6,420 nucleotides of DNA, taken from an uncultured Saprospiraceae bacterium. Its GTDB lineage: Bacteria > Bacteroidota > Bacteroidia > Chitinophagales > Saprospiraceae. The notes under the pieces were generated by a model. That model was not told the origin of the DNA. It was given only the letters and a program-made list of their open reading frames with translations, and did no database searches. Location: contig CALJKQ010000213.1 of the NCBI GenBank assembly GCA_937973565.1, forward strand, positions 1 through 6,420, read 5' to 3'. Numbering within the stretch: position 1 is the stretch's first letter; the number at the start of each line of letters is the position of its first letter. Positions 1-6,420 of this stretch are shown here, piece by piece. Position numbers and translations under genes: made by a program.

Positions 1-533
1 AAGCAAATATCGTAGGAAAAATTGGGCAGTATTTCAGCCAGTTTTTCCATTTCTTCCCGGTATAGGATATCTTCTACTTTTCTGGCTCCAAAAATAAGAT
101 GCATACGGAGAAATGGTATTTGCTTAAGGGTTACTTCCTGAATCATTGAGCGAAAAGGAGCAATGCCGGTGCCGGTGCAAACCATGATGAGTTGGGTACT
201 TTCCAAATTTTGGGGCAATATGAAATTTCCTTCCGGGCCTTTGAAAGTAAGGGTGCTGCCTTTGGAAATTTTATCAAACAGATAAGCAGTACCCATACCT
301 TGCGGATGGCGAACAATGCATAGTTCCAATAACCCGTCATCATTGGGTGCGTTGGCAATAGAATAACTCTTCCAACGATGTAGTCTTTTTTCTCCTACCG
401 GCAAATCAAAAGTAATGAATTGTCCCGCCTGAAACCCAGGAAATGCTGAGTCGGTTTTTAGAAAAAATCTGCGGACGCCGGAATTTACATCTTCTATATC
501 CAACACTTGGGCTTGATACCAGGTGGCAGGCAT
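1..533 (-). CDS. Ferredoxin-NADP reductase-like FAD-binding oxidoreductase, C-terminus outside window
   Basis: Cytosolic flavoprotein expected to pass electrons between NAD(P)H and a ferredoxin or flavodoxin. The frame opens at the ATG at 531-533 and stays open for 177 codons to the window edge; family members are usually about 220-270 residues, so the end of the nucleotide-binding domain is missing. Residues 1-105 fit the FAD-binding barrel. The stretch FQAGQFITFDLP is typical of it, and KSYS (residues 55-58, 360-371) fills the RxYS flavin-binding position with Lys for Arg. GTGIAPF (residues 121-127, 153-173) is the pyridine-nucleotide-domain glycine motif, followed by IFGARKVEDILYREEME, as in bacterial FNRs. 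No N-terminal iron-sulfur domain is present; a C-terminal 2Fe-2S domain, as in some oxygenase reductases, cannot be excluded because that end is missing. The start lies 9 bases after the gcvT stop, so co-transcription is likely. The family is secure, the physiological partner unknown. Confidence 0.88.
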   Translation of the reverse strand, partial: MPATWYQAQVLDIEDVNSGVRRFFLKTDSAFPGFQAGQFITFDLPVGEKRLHRWKSYSIANAPNDDGLLELCIVRHPQGMGTAYLFDKISKGSTLTFKGPEGNFILPQNLESTQLIMVCTGTGIAPFRSMIQEVTLKQIPFLRMHLIFGARKVEDILYREEMEKLAEILPNFSYDIC

Positions 534-542
534 GCTAACTAA

Positions 543-1652
543 TTATACGTTGACAAAAGGAAGGGACGTTACTTCTGCTTCCAACAACTTGCTACCCATT
601 TTCACAAAGATTTTGGTACCCGGTTTGGCATAAGCAACACCAACATAAGCCATGCCAATGGGTTGATCCAGGCTGGGAGACTGTGTACCGGAAGTGACTA
701 CACCTATGTTCAATCCGGCAGCATCACATACTTCATAACCGTGTCTGGGCACCCTTCTTTCATTCATGGTAAAGCCAACCAGATTTTTCATCAGTCCATC
801 TTTTTTTTGCTGTTCAAAAATGGCTTTTGAAGGGAATTCTGCATTCTTCTTCAATTTGGTAATCCAGCCAAGGCCTGCTTCCAGCGGGCTGGTGGTATCA
901 TCGATGTCATTTCCATACAGGCAATATCCCATTTCTAGTCGCAGGGTATCTCTTGCACCCAGGCCGCAGGGCATAATATCAAATTCGGCTCCTGCCCTCA
1001 TTACCGCATCCCACAAAGCGGCGGTATTGTCTTTCTGACAGTACAATTCAAAACCGCCACTTCCGGTGTATCCGGTTGCAGAAATAACAACATTCTCTAC
1101 GCCGGCAATGGTGCCTTTGGCAAAGTGATAGTATTCGATTTTGGAAAGATCAACACTAGTCAGTTTTTGCAATGCCTGGGCAGCTTTTGGACCCTGTACC
1201 GCAATCAAGCCGGTTTCGTCTGAAATATTGATCAGGCGGGTATCAAATTGATTGAGGCTGCTTATCCAGTCCCAATCTTTATCCATGTTGCTGGCATTGA
1301 CCACCAACATAAAGGCCTGTTCTCCTTCTGCACACATGTCATCGAACAAGCGATAAACGAGCATATCATCTACCATTCCTCCTGTTTTGTTGGGTAAACA
1401 GGAATATTGAGCGTCTCCCGGCTGGAGTTTGGAAGCATCATTGGAACTGATGGCTTGTACCAAATCCAACGCCTGTTTTCCTTTTACAATAAATTCGCCC
1501 ATATGGCTAACGTCGAATATGCCAACCCTGTTTCTTACAGCGTGGTGCTCATCAATAATTCCCGAGTAGGATATGGGCATGTTGTAGCCTGCAAACTCGG
1601 CCATCTTGGCACCTAATTCTATGTGTTTTTGGGTAAGTGGTGTTGATTTCAT
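543..1652 (-). CDS. gcvT: Glycine cleavage system aminomethyltransferase (T-protein)
   Basis: Cytosolic T-protein of the glycine cleavage complex (EC 2.1.2.10). It takes the aminomethyl group from the lipoyl arm of H-protein, releases ammonia, and transfers the one-carbon unit to tetrahydrofolate to give 5,10-methylene-THF. At 369 residues it is the normal family length and appears intact. Family blocks in order: TPLTQKHIELGAKMAEFAGY near the N-terminus, YSGIIDEHHAVRNRVGIFDV then SHMGEF (residues 29-53), GGMVDDMLVY (91-100) with the acidic pair D95-D96 where the catalytic Asp of the family lies, LIAVQGP, ATGYTGSGGFE (192-202), PCGLGARDTLRLEMG (228-242), and VVTSGTQSPSLDQPIGMAYV in the C-terminal domain. 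The loop after VYRLF is a few residues longer than in E. coli GcvT. The ATG at 1650-1652 begins the conserved N-terminus, with no Shine-Dalgarno. It sits 15 bases after the cyclophilin gene and 9 before the reductase gene; gcvH and gcvP are not in the window. Confidence 0.97.
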   Translation of the reverse strand: MKSTPLTQKHIELGAKMAEFAGYNMPISYSGIIDEHHAVRNRVGIFDVSHMGEFIVKGKQALDLVQAISSNDASKLQPGDAQYSCLPNKTGGMVDDMLVYRLFDDMCAEGEQAFMLVVNASNMDKDWDWISSLNQFDTRLINISDETGLIAVQGPKAAQALQKLTSVDLSKIEYYHFAKGTIAGVENVVISATGYTGSGGFELYCQKDNTAALWDAVMRAGAEFDIMPCGLGARDTLRLEMGYCLYGNDIDDTTSPLEAGLGWITKLKKNAEFPSKAIFEQQKKDGLMKNLVGFTMNERRVPRHGYEVCDAAGLNIGVVTSGTQSPSLDQPIGMAYVGVAYAKPGTKIFVKMGSKLLEAEVTSLPFVNV

Positions 1653-1667
1653 GGATTTGGTAGGTAT

Positions 1668-3704
1668 TTATTTATTCGCTTTTAAAATAATCACATCAAT
1701 GATTTTATCGCCCTGGTACAAAGTATGGACTACATCCATGCCCTCTTTTACTTTTCCGAAAATGGTGTAATTGCCATCGAGGTGAGGTGCCGGGCTATGG
1801 GTTATAAAAAATTGGGAACTTTCGGTATGATTGCCGGCATGGGCCATTCCCAACAAGCCTGTTTCCAAATAATAATTGAGGTTCAATTCAGATCTTATGG
1901 TATAATTCAAACCACCGTAGCCATCGCCCCTGGGGCAACCCGCCTGAACCACAAAGTTGGGAACAACCCTGTGAAAAAATTTGTTGTCGTAAAAATCCTT
2001 TTGGCAAAGTTCAAGAAAATTGGCCACACTGCCGGGTGCCTTGTCTGTAAACAACAATAAAGTTATATTTCCTTTGGTTGTTTTCATGACCACCTCAATA
2101 GAGTCGCCTTGAGCCTCCAGTGCGCTGAAATCAATGGGGTGACTGTAGGGTGCTTTATAAGCATTGTATGTACTGTCAAACAGAAATGCCCTTGCCTGCA
2201 TAAGCTCATTGTAGGACTCTACATCCTGAGGGAGTTTCAATCTCGACTTGGAGGATTCAAACCACGTAGTGTCAGACACAAAACCTTTAGCTCCGGATTT
2301 GGGATCTTTGAGTATAACAGAGGCTGCTGCTACAGTGCCGGAATCCCCGCTTTTACTCAGGTTTACCAGCAACTTGATAATGTAAGACTTAACTTCTATG
2401 TACTTTGAACCATACGCTTTGATAAATTCAGGATGTTGCAGAATCTTACCAAAGGCCTCTATGATGGCTGTTCTTTCAACCGGTTGTGTTGTTTTACCAT
2501 ATAAGCTGGTAAGGGTTAAGTATTGATAAGGATCTTCACCCAGGACTCTCAGCCATTCAGCCTTTTCATAAGCACCGGTAGCATTTGAAAAATAAAACTT
2601 GACCTCTGCTGCCAATTCGTTTTTAAACTTGGTAAAAAACAAAGGTGTTAATTTCATCATAGATTGATAAAGCCTGGTTTTTACCCGCCAGTCAAGTTCC
2701 GGCGTTGCCAGTGCTTTATAGTCGTATAATTCTTCTTTTTTGCCCTTTCTCCCAATCAATTCTGCTGCCAAAGCTGCCACATGGAGGTTGGGATCTTTAA
2801 CAAGATTAAATACCGTTGCTTTTACGCTGTCCAGTTCAATGTTCTGAAATCCCCTCAAAGCATTGCATTTCACTCTGTAATCCTGTTCAGTGGTGAGCAA
2901 TTGGACCAGTTTTTTATCCAGGCCTGTGGCCGAAGTACGTGATACTGCCGAAGCAAGTGCCATGCGGATTTCGGGGTTGTCTTCAATTCCCAATTGATTG
3001 ATAAGCCTGTCCACCAATTCGGGACTTACGGCTTCTTTGAACCTACCAAAGTAGTGAGCCGACTGCAATCTTATAGGTTCACTTATAGCTGCATTGGAAA
3101 GCAGTTCCATGGCTCTGCTGGAAGCTGCAGGATCAAAAATATTTCGCTGACCAAAATGGTAAAAGGCGCGTGTTTGACCCAACAACAATTCGTCGTCGCT
3201 ATCCCGATAACTTACAACAGATGCAATATTTTTCAGGGTTGTCTTACTGCCGCATCTCCCCAGTGCTTCCAGGATCTGGCGGTTAAACATGTTGTTGACA
3301 CTTAAGGTATCCTGTGCAGTGAATGCGGCAATGAGGGGTGTTTCCGCCTTTGGGCTTCCTATTTGTCCCAAGGCATAAGCGGCCATGGCCCGAACCTCGA
3401 GCACGGGGTCTTTTAGCATATTGACTACAGAATCCAGGGCATTCTCAGATCTGATAGAAGCAAAGGCTTTAACTGCTGCATACCTGACTCCCGGGTTTTT
3501 ATGCTTAAAATACGGATAAATAGAATCTGACAATCCCTTGTCTTGAAGCTGGAGTACCTTCCTCACCTCCGGGTCATTAAAGCCCAGATTGAGGTTGGCA
3601 TTGACATGATCCGTGGGTGGAACACAAGAATGAATGAATAATGCGACCCAAAGCACCAAACCAAGCCCTGTTGCCGGAGTGAATACTTTATTGAATGATC
3701 TCAT
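1668..3704 (-). CDS. HEAT-repeat lipoprotein with C-terminal cyclophilin peptidyl-prolyl isomerase domain
   Basis: Predicted envelope-anchored foldase of 678 residues. A basic N-terminus and hydrophobic segment (residues 12-25) end in the lipobox-like IHSC, with Cys27 (codon 3624-3626) as the likely lipidation site. Only one acidic residue follows within five positions, so surface export is not indicated. Residues 45-460 form an alpha-solenoid of about eleven HEAT-like units, clearest at 69-84, 99-116 (DPVLEVRAMAAYALGQIG), 242-257 and 304-321. Residues 536-676 (about 1677-2099) are a cyclophilin domain: FHRVVPNFVVQAG includes R579, F584 and Q587, matching CypA Arg55, Phe60 and Gln63, and SQFFIT includes Q631 and F633, matching Gln111 and Phe113. 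The positions of CypA Trp121 and His126 are H641 and Y646, predicting weak cyclosporin binding with catalysis retained. The solenoid probably binds a protein partner, which is unknown. The gene has its own -7 box and probably leads an operon with gcvT. Domains are secure, lipidation likely, role inferred. Confidence 0.92.
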   Translation of the reverse strand: MRSFNKVFTPATGLGLVLWVALFIHSCVPPTDHVNANLNLGFNDPEVRKVLQLQDKGLSDSIYPYFKHKNPGVRYAAVKAFASIRSENALDSVVNMLKDPVLEVRAMAAYALGQIGSPKAETPLIAAFTAQDTLSVNNMFNRQILEALGRCGSKTTLKNIASVVSYRDSDDELLLGQTRAFYHFGQRNIFDPAASSRAMELLSNAAISEPIRLQSAHYFGRFKEAVSPELVDRLINQLGIEDNPEIRMALASAVSRTSATGLDKKLVQLLTTEQDYRVKCNALRGFQNIELDSVKATVFNLVKDPNLHVAALAAELIGRKGKKEELYDYKALATPELDWRVKTRLYQSMMKLTPLFFTKFKNELAAEVKFYFSNATGAYEKAEWLRVLGEDPYQYLTLTSLYGKTTQPVERTAIIEAFGKILQHPEFIKAYGSKYIEVKSYIIKLLVNLSKSGDSGTVAAASVILKDPKSGAKGFVSDTTWFESSKSRLKLPQDVESYNELMQARAFLFDSTYNAYKAPYSHPIDFSALEAQGDSIEVVMKTTKGNITLLLFTDKAPGSVANFLELCQKDFYDNKFFHRVVPNFVVQAGCPRGDGYGGLNYTIRSELNLNYYLETGLLGMAHAGNHTESSQFFITHSPAPHLDGNYTIFGKVKEGMDVVHTLYQGDKIIDVIILKANK

Positions 3705-3722
3705 GGATTAAAGTTTGACCTA

Positions 3723-3730
3723 CAAAAGTA
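3723..3730 (-). promoter_or_regulatory. Bacteroidota-type -7 promoter box (TACTTTTG)
   Basis: On the minus strand TACTTTTG matches the TAnnTTTG -7 consensus of the Bacteroidota primary sigma factor exactly. It ends 18 bases before the ATG of the HEAT-cyclophilin gene, implying a short leader of roughly a dozen bases, as is common in this phylum. No convincing TTTG -33 element sits at the usual distance upstream, so strength is uncertain. It would drive the HEAT-cyclophilin, gcvT and reductase genes, which have no room for promoters of their own in the 15- and 9-base gaps. Confidence 0.55.
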
Positions 3731-3732
3731 AG

Positions 3733-3765
3733 AAAAAAGTTGAGGCCTCTTCTGTTTTTAAGAGG
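3733..3765 (-). terminator. Weak terminator-like hairpin with T-run after the Omp85-type gene
   Basis: On the minus strand, CCTCTT (3760-3765) and AAGAGG (3746-3751) form a perfect 6-bp stem with an 8-base A-rich loop. The stem is followed after seven bases by TTTTTT (3733-3738). It lies just downstream of the TAA of the barrel protein and upstream of the next gene's -7 box, which is the right place for a terminator. The stem is short and the gap to the T-run is longer than in a standard intrinsic terminator, so this is a tentative call. Confidence 0.35.
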
Positions 3766-3780
3766 GATTTGGGACAATAC

Positions 3781-6420
3781 TTAAAAGTCGAGACCAATGC
3801 CCAGATGGTACATAGCGGGCAGGCTTTTTTTGGTCTCAATGCCATGGGCAATATCCAGCCTGATAAAATAGCCTAGCAGCTGTGTCCTGGCCCCCCAGCC
3901 ATATCCCATTACCAGCGGATCCCTGAAATATTGAATATCGAGTTCGATTAATACATCCTTGACCTGAACAGAATTAAGAGGGTTTTTACTGCTGTAAGGT
4001 CCTGCTCCATACCAGGCAAGTCCGGCATCAAAAAAAGCAATCAGCTGGAAATTCCTTATGAGCGATGCACCTCTGTCTTTACCCAGTAAATAAGTGAACA
4101 AAGGCACCCTGATTTCTGAATTGAACAACGCATAGCTTGACCCGTTGCGGATATTGCTTTTAAAACCTCTCAGATGGGGTACATTGGTTTTAAAGGCAAA
4201 GTCCTGATCTTGGGGGAGCGGTATGGAATTGTCGAAAGATGGAAAAAGGTTGTTGTTGACACCTCCCAGGTAATAGATATTGGGTTTGCTTCCCAGCGAG
4301 GTGGCTGAAGTAATTCTGAACGCAAATATACTGTGATTCAATACAGGCTGATAATAGCGGGCATCCATACCCAACACAGCCGTAAATCCCTGATTGAGGT
4401 CTACGCGAAAGTTATTGGAAGGCTCAAAATTGAATTGGTTCATAGCTTCTGCATAAAACTTCATTCTGGCTCCGTGCAGGATATTGAGTGCATATTGATA
4501 GGAATTGTCAAAAACATATTCAAAACGCAAACCCAGCCTTTTTTCATAAATCGGAACTTCAGATAAGGTGGTAATTTCTGTTGCCTTGAAATACTGTTTA
4601 TCCATTCTTAAACTGGCAAAAGCCCTGAAACTCTGGTGCAGGTCTACGGGATATCGCAGGCTATACATGCCAATTAATGTCTGTTTTTTGGATTTTAAAG
4701 GCGGAATGAATTCAACATAGCTGCGTTCTGTCTGATTGCGAAGGTAAAATGCCCAGCGTCTGTCAATAAGCCTTTTGTTGTTGTCATAAGTAAAGAAAAA
4801 TTCAGCTCCATCCAGGTTGGTTGAAATTCGGGTGCCCGCTTCCAGCCTGTAATCCTCAAAGATGTCTGTAAAAGCTGCTTTTGCCAAAAATCCCATAGGA
4901 ATCTGATTAACTTCCTTGTTTTGGCCCTGAGCAAGTTCCAAACCTTCAAACAAAATCTCATTGTCCATTCTGGCAGTGAGTTTATCGATTCTGAATTTAA
5001 GACCTGCGGCAGTAATGCCGGTGTTTTTTATGGCAATGATTCGTTCATTTACCTCATTGAGGTTGTCGGTAGATTCGTGGACTCCGGTTTTTTTGCTGAC
5101 CACCGGATTTACAATGCTTAGACTGTTAACATCCTCAAAAACGGTTTGAAATTTGAGGTGATCGGGAATCTCTGTATAAACAACTTCCTGCACAGGCTCC
5201 TCCTCTTTTTGATTTTTGGCCCTGGATTTAGCCAGATTGGTTTCAAAAGGGACCGTTCCTTCCATGCCTTTTTTAAGAAAGATCCTGTTGGCTTTGTCAT
5301 AAAACATGTGAAGGTAAAATTCCCTGGCATCACTGGTCCCGTAGCTCAATAAATTGCCGGCCAAATTGGTCAATGGAGTCTCCGTACCTGTAATTATATC
5401 CCTTGCATATAGATTTACGAGACCCGATTTTTCGCTTTTGAATACAAAGGTATTATTGCCTATCCAAACGGGTTGGGTTTCACTGTCATCCGGCGTTTGG
5501 GTAAGTCTTTCCAGTATTCTTGGTATGTTTTTCAAATCGTTTTTATCCTTCACTGAGGGCAAAGGATATAGAAATACATCCATGGTGCCCAAAGGTAAAA
5601 TGGTATCAAGTTTCATCGGCAGGATGTGTTCCACAGTTCTGTTGCTGGAAAACAACACTGCCTTTCCTCCCTGGTAATCAACAACACTGGCATCCAGATC
5701 ATCAAAGTAATCGTTGGTAAGCGGCAACACTTCCCGTTCTTTGGTATCATAGATCATAATATCCGAAAAGCCATCGATAGCCGCATTTATGAGCAAATAA
5801 CGTTTGTCAATGTAACTCAGGCTATACAACCTTTGCACCTCATTGGGCAACAGTTGTTCTGCATATTTCAAATCCTGGATACTGTATTTTCGTATATAAA
5901 TATTGTCTCTTCGCTGGGTACTGACAAAAAATTCTTTGTCGCCATCGCTCCAGCAAAAATGGGGGTACTCGGTATCAGCTTCCTGAAACCTGTTCTTAAA
6001 GTGTTGAGAAAAGAGTCTTTGTGATTTCCCTGTTTCGTTGTTGCGCAAATAAATGCAGCTCTTACCCGAATTATTAACTGCGTACAAAAGCCATTTTCCG
6101 TTGCCGGAAGGCACCAAAGAGGTGATCGGCTGATGCTTTTTATTTTTTAACTTTATTTCAATTCCCGGTTTTTCATTGAATTTTCCTTCCTCCAGGGTAT
6201 ACCTGGATTCATAATAGTCTGCCCATTCTTCATAAATCTGGCGAAGAGGTGTATTGAGAACAAATTCTACGCTTTTCTCAAAATTGCGGGTAATACGGGT
6301 TAAATACAACAGGTTGGATACCGTTGACCTGCCGTAATTTGTCCGAAGATAATACCACATGGAGTGGCCGGCAATCCTGGGATATTTTTGAGAAAACTTT
6401 TCGAACTGGTAATACTTGGG
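3781..6420 (-). CDS. Peptidase MA-like remnant, TolB-type beta-propeller and C-terminal Omp85-type outer-membrane barrel; N-terminus outside window
   Basis: Large outer-membrane protein; 879 codons are visible and the frame is still open at 6420. The Met at 6358-6360 is almost certainly internal, since the 20 codons before it continue the same domain. About 6196-6420 (YPRIAGHSMWYYLRTNYG through a W-containing helix) resembles the C-terminal helices of peptidase MA-like gluzincins; any HExxH would lie upstream. About 5266-6138 is a TolB/PD40-type propeller with repeated blades ending in T/L-x-L-T-like turns and an LFSSNR motif (5638-5655). A charged linker (about 4903-5265) follows, with no recognisable POTRA domain. 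About 3784-4902 is a beta-barrel of some 370 residues, long enough for the 16 strands of the Omp85 fold, with LRGF (4162-4173) in the (V/L)RG(F/Y) loop-6 position, a downstream SEIRVPLF strand, FDAGLAW (4021-4032 for FDAG) and a terminal Phe after alternating strand residues. Annotation pipelines may call it TolB-like, but it is too long and barrel-fused to be the soluble TolB of the Tol-Pal system. Substrate unknown. Confidence 0.85.
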   Translation of the reverse strand, partial: PKYYQFEKFSQKYPRIAGHSMWYYLRTNYGRSTVSNLLYLTRITRNFEKSVEFVLNTPLRQIYEEWADYYESRYTLEEGKFNEKPGIEIKLKNKKHQPITSLVPSGNGKWLLYAVNNSGKSCIYLRNNETGKSQRLFSQHFKNRFQEADTEYPHFCWSDGDKEFFVSTQRRDNIYIRKYSIQDLKYAEQLLPNEVQRLYSLSYIDKRYLLINAAIDGFSDIMIYDTKEREVLPLTNDYFDDLDASVVDYQGGKAVLFSSNRTVEHILPMKLDTILPLGTMDVFLYPLPSVKDKNDLKNIPRILERLTQTPDDSETQPVWIGNNTFVFKSEKSGLVNLYARDIITGTETPLTNLAGNLLSYGTSDAREFYLHMFYDKANRIFLKKGMEGTVPFETNLAKSRAKNQKEEEPVQEVVYTEIPDHLKFQTVFEDVNSLSIVNPVVSKKTGVHESTDNLNEVNERIIAIKNTGITAAGLKFRIDKLTARMDNEILFEGLELAQGQNKEVNQIPMGFLAKAAFTDIFEDYRLEAGTRISTNLDGAEFFFTYDNNKRLIDRRWAFYLRNQTERSYVEFIPPLKSKKQTLIGMYSLRYPVDLHQSFRAFASLRMDKQYFKATEITTLSEVPIYEKRLGLRFEYVFDNSYQYALNILHGARMKFYAEAMNQFNFEPSNNFRVDLNQGFTAVLGMDARYYQPVLNHSIFAFRITSATSLGSKPNIYYLGGVNNNLFPSFDNSIPLPQDQDFAFKTNVPHLRGFKSNIRNGSSYALFNSEIRVPLFTYLLGKDRGASLIRNFQLIAFFDAGLAWYGAGPYSSKNPLNSVQVKDVLIELDIQYFRDPLVMGYGWGARTQLLGYFIRLDIAHGIETKKSLPAMYHLGIGLDF

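Noticed and set aside
143..358. Minus-strand 71-residue open frame
   Set aside because: It lies in a different frame inside the reductase gene, whose own frame (533 to the window edge) carries clear FNR motifs.
1653..1667. Possible glycine riboswitch or promoter ahead of gcvT
   Set aside because: Only 15 bases separate the genes, far too short for a riboswitch, and there is no TAnnTTTG box in them.
1725..2060. Plus-strand open frames of 60-130 codons across the window (for example 1725-2060, 5354-5677, 5626-6024)
   Set aside because: All lie antisense to strongly supported minus-strand genes and show no recognisable domain.
3743..3750. Palindrome GAGGCCTC as a regulator operator
   Set aside because: A single 8-base palindrome overlapping a terminator-like stem is easily due to chance, and no second copy or regulator gene is seen.
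4695..4961. Minus-strand open frames at 4695-4961 and 5118-5333
   Set aside because: They are out-of-frame shadows within the propeller-barrel gene; the main frame is continuous through both with no sign of a frameshift.
6358..6360. Met codon as the start of the propeller-barrel protein
   Set aside because: The frame stays open to 6420 and the 20 upstream codons continue the same peptidase-like helical segment; no signal peptide follows this Met although the protein must cross the inner membrane.
3781..6420. Soluble TolB of the Tol-Pal system
   Set aside because: The propeller is followed by a barrel with Omp85 hallmarks and preceded by another domain; no tolA, tolQ, tolR or pal gene is nearby.

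Overview
The window reads as chromosomal DNA from a member of the Bacteroidota. The evidence is moderate GC, the absence of Shine-Dalgarno sites before any start, one match to the phylum's TAnnTTTG -7 promoter element, and protein types typical of the phylum: a HEAT-repeat/cyclophilin lipoprotein, a TolB-propeller/outer-membrane-barrel fusion, and a stand-alone GcvT. I cannot name a genus. All four genes are on the minus strand, so biological order runs from high to low coordinates. Coding density is high, and no gene-free stretch exceeds about 80 bases.

Layout in transcription order. (1) 6420-3781: a large envelope protein whose N-terminus lies outside the window. It has the tail of what looks like a gluzincin (peptidase MA-like) domain, then a TolB/PD40-type beta-propeller, a charged linker, and a C-terminal Omp85-type barrel carrying the LRGF form of the family's (V/L)RG(F/Y) motif. 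(2) 3780-3705: a 76-base spacer with a weak terminator-like hairpin and a Bacteroidota -7 box. (3) 3704-1668: a predicted lipoprotein made of about eleven HEAT-like repeats ending in a cyclophilin peptidyl-prolyl isomerase domain. (4) 1652-543: gcvT, the glycine cleavage system aminomethyltransferase. (5) 533-1: the N-terminal 177 codons of a ferredoxin-NADP reductase-like flavoprotein that runs off the window.

Genes 3, 4 and 5 are separated by only 15 and 9 bases, so they probably form one transcript driven from the box at 3723-3730. GcvT demethylates the aminomethyl-lipoyl H-protein and forms 5,10-methylene-tetrahydrofolate. The reductase moves electrons between NAD(P)H and a small redox carrier. 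The HEAT-cyclophilin protein probably acts in the envelope, so this operon mixes housekeeping metabolism with envelope protein folding. The barrel protein just upstream is also an envelope protein, and a functional tie to the cyclophilin lipoprotein is possible but not shown.

I saw no RNA gene, mobile element, CRISPR array, riboswitch or long repeat. The strongest candidates for a second look are the peptidase/propeller/Omp85 architecture and the HEAT-cyclophilin lipoprotein. Neither is clearly a new system: similar domain combinations are known or likely to exist in this phylum.
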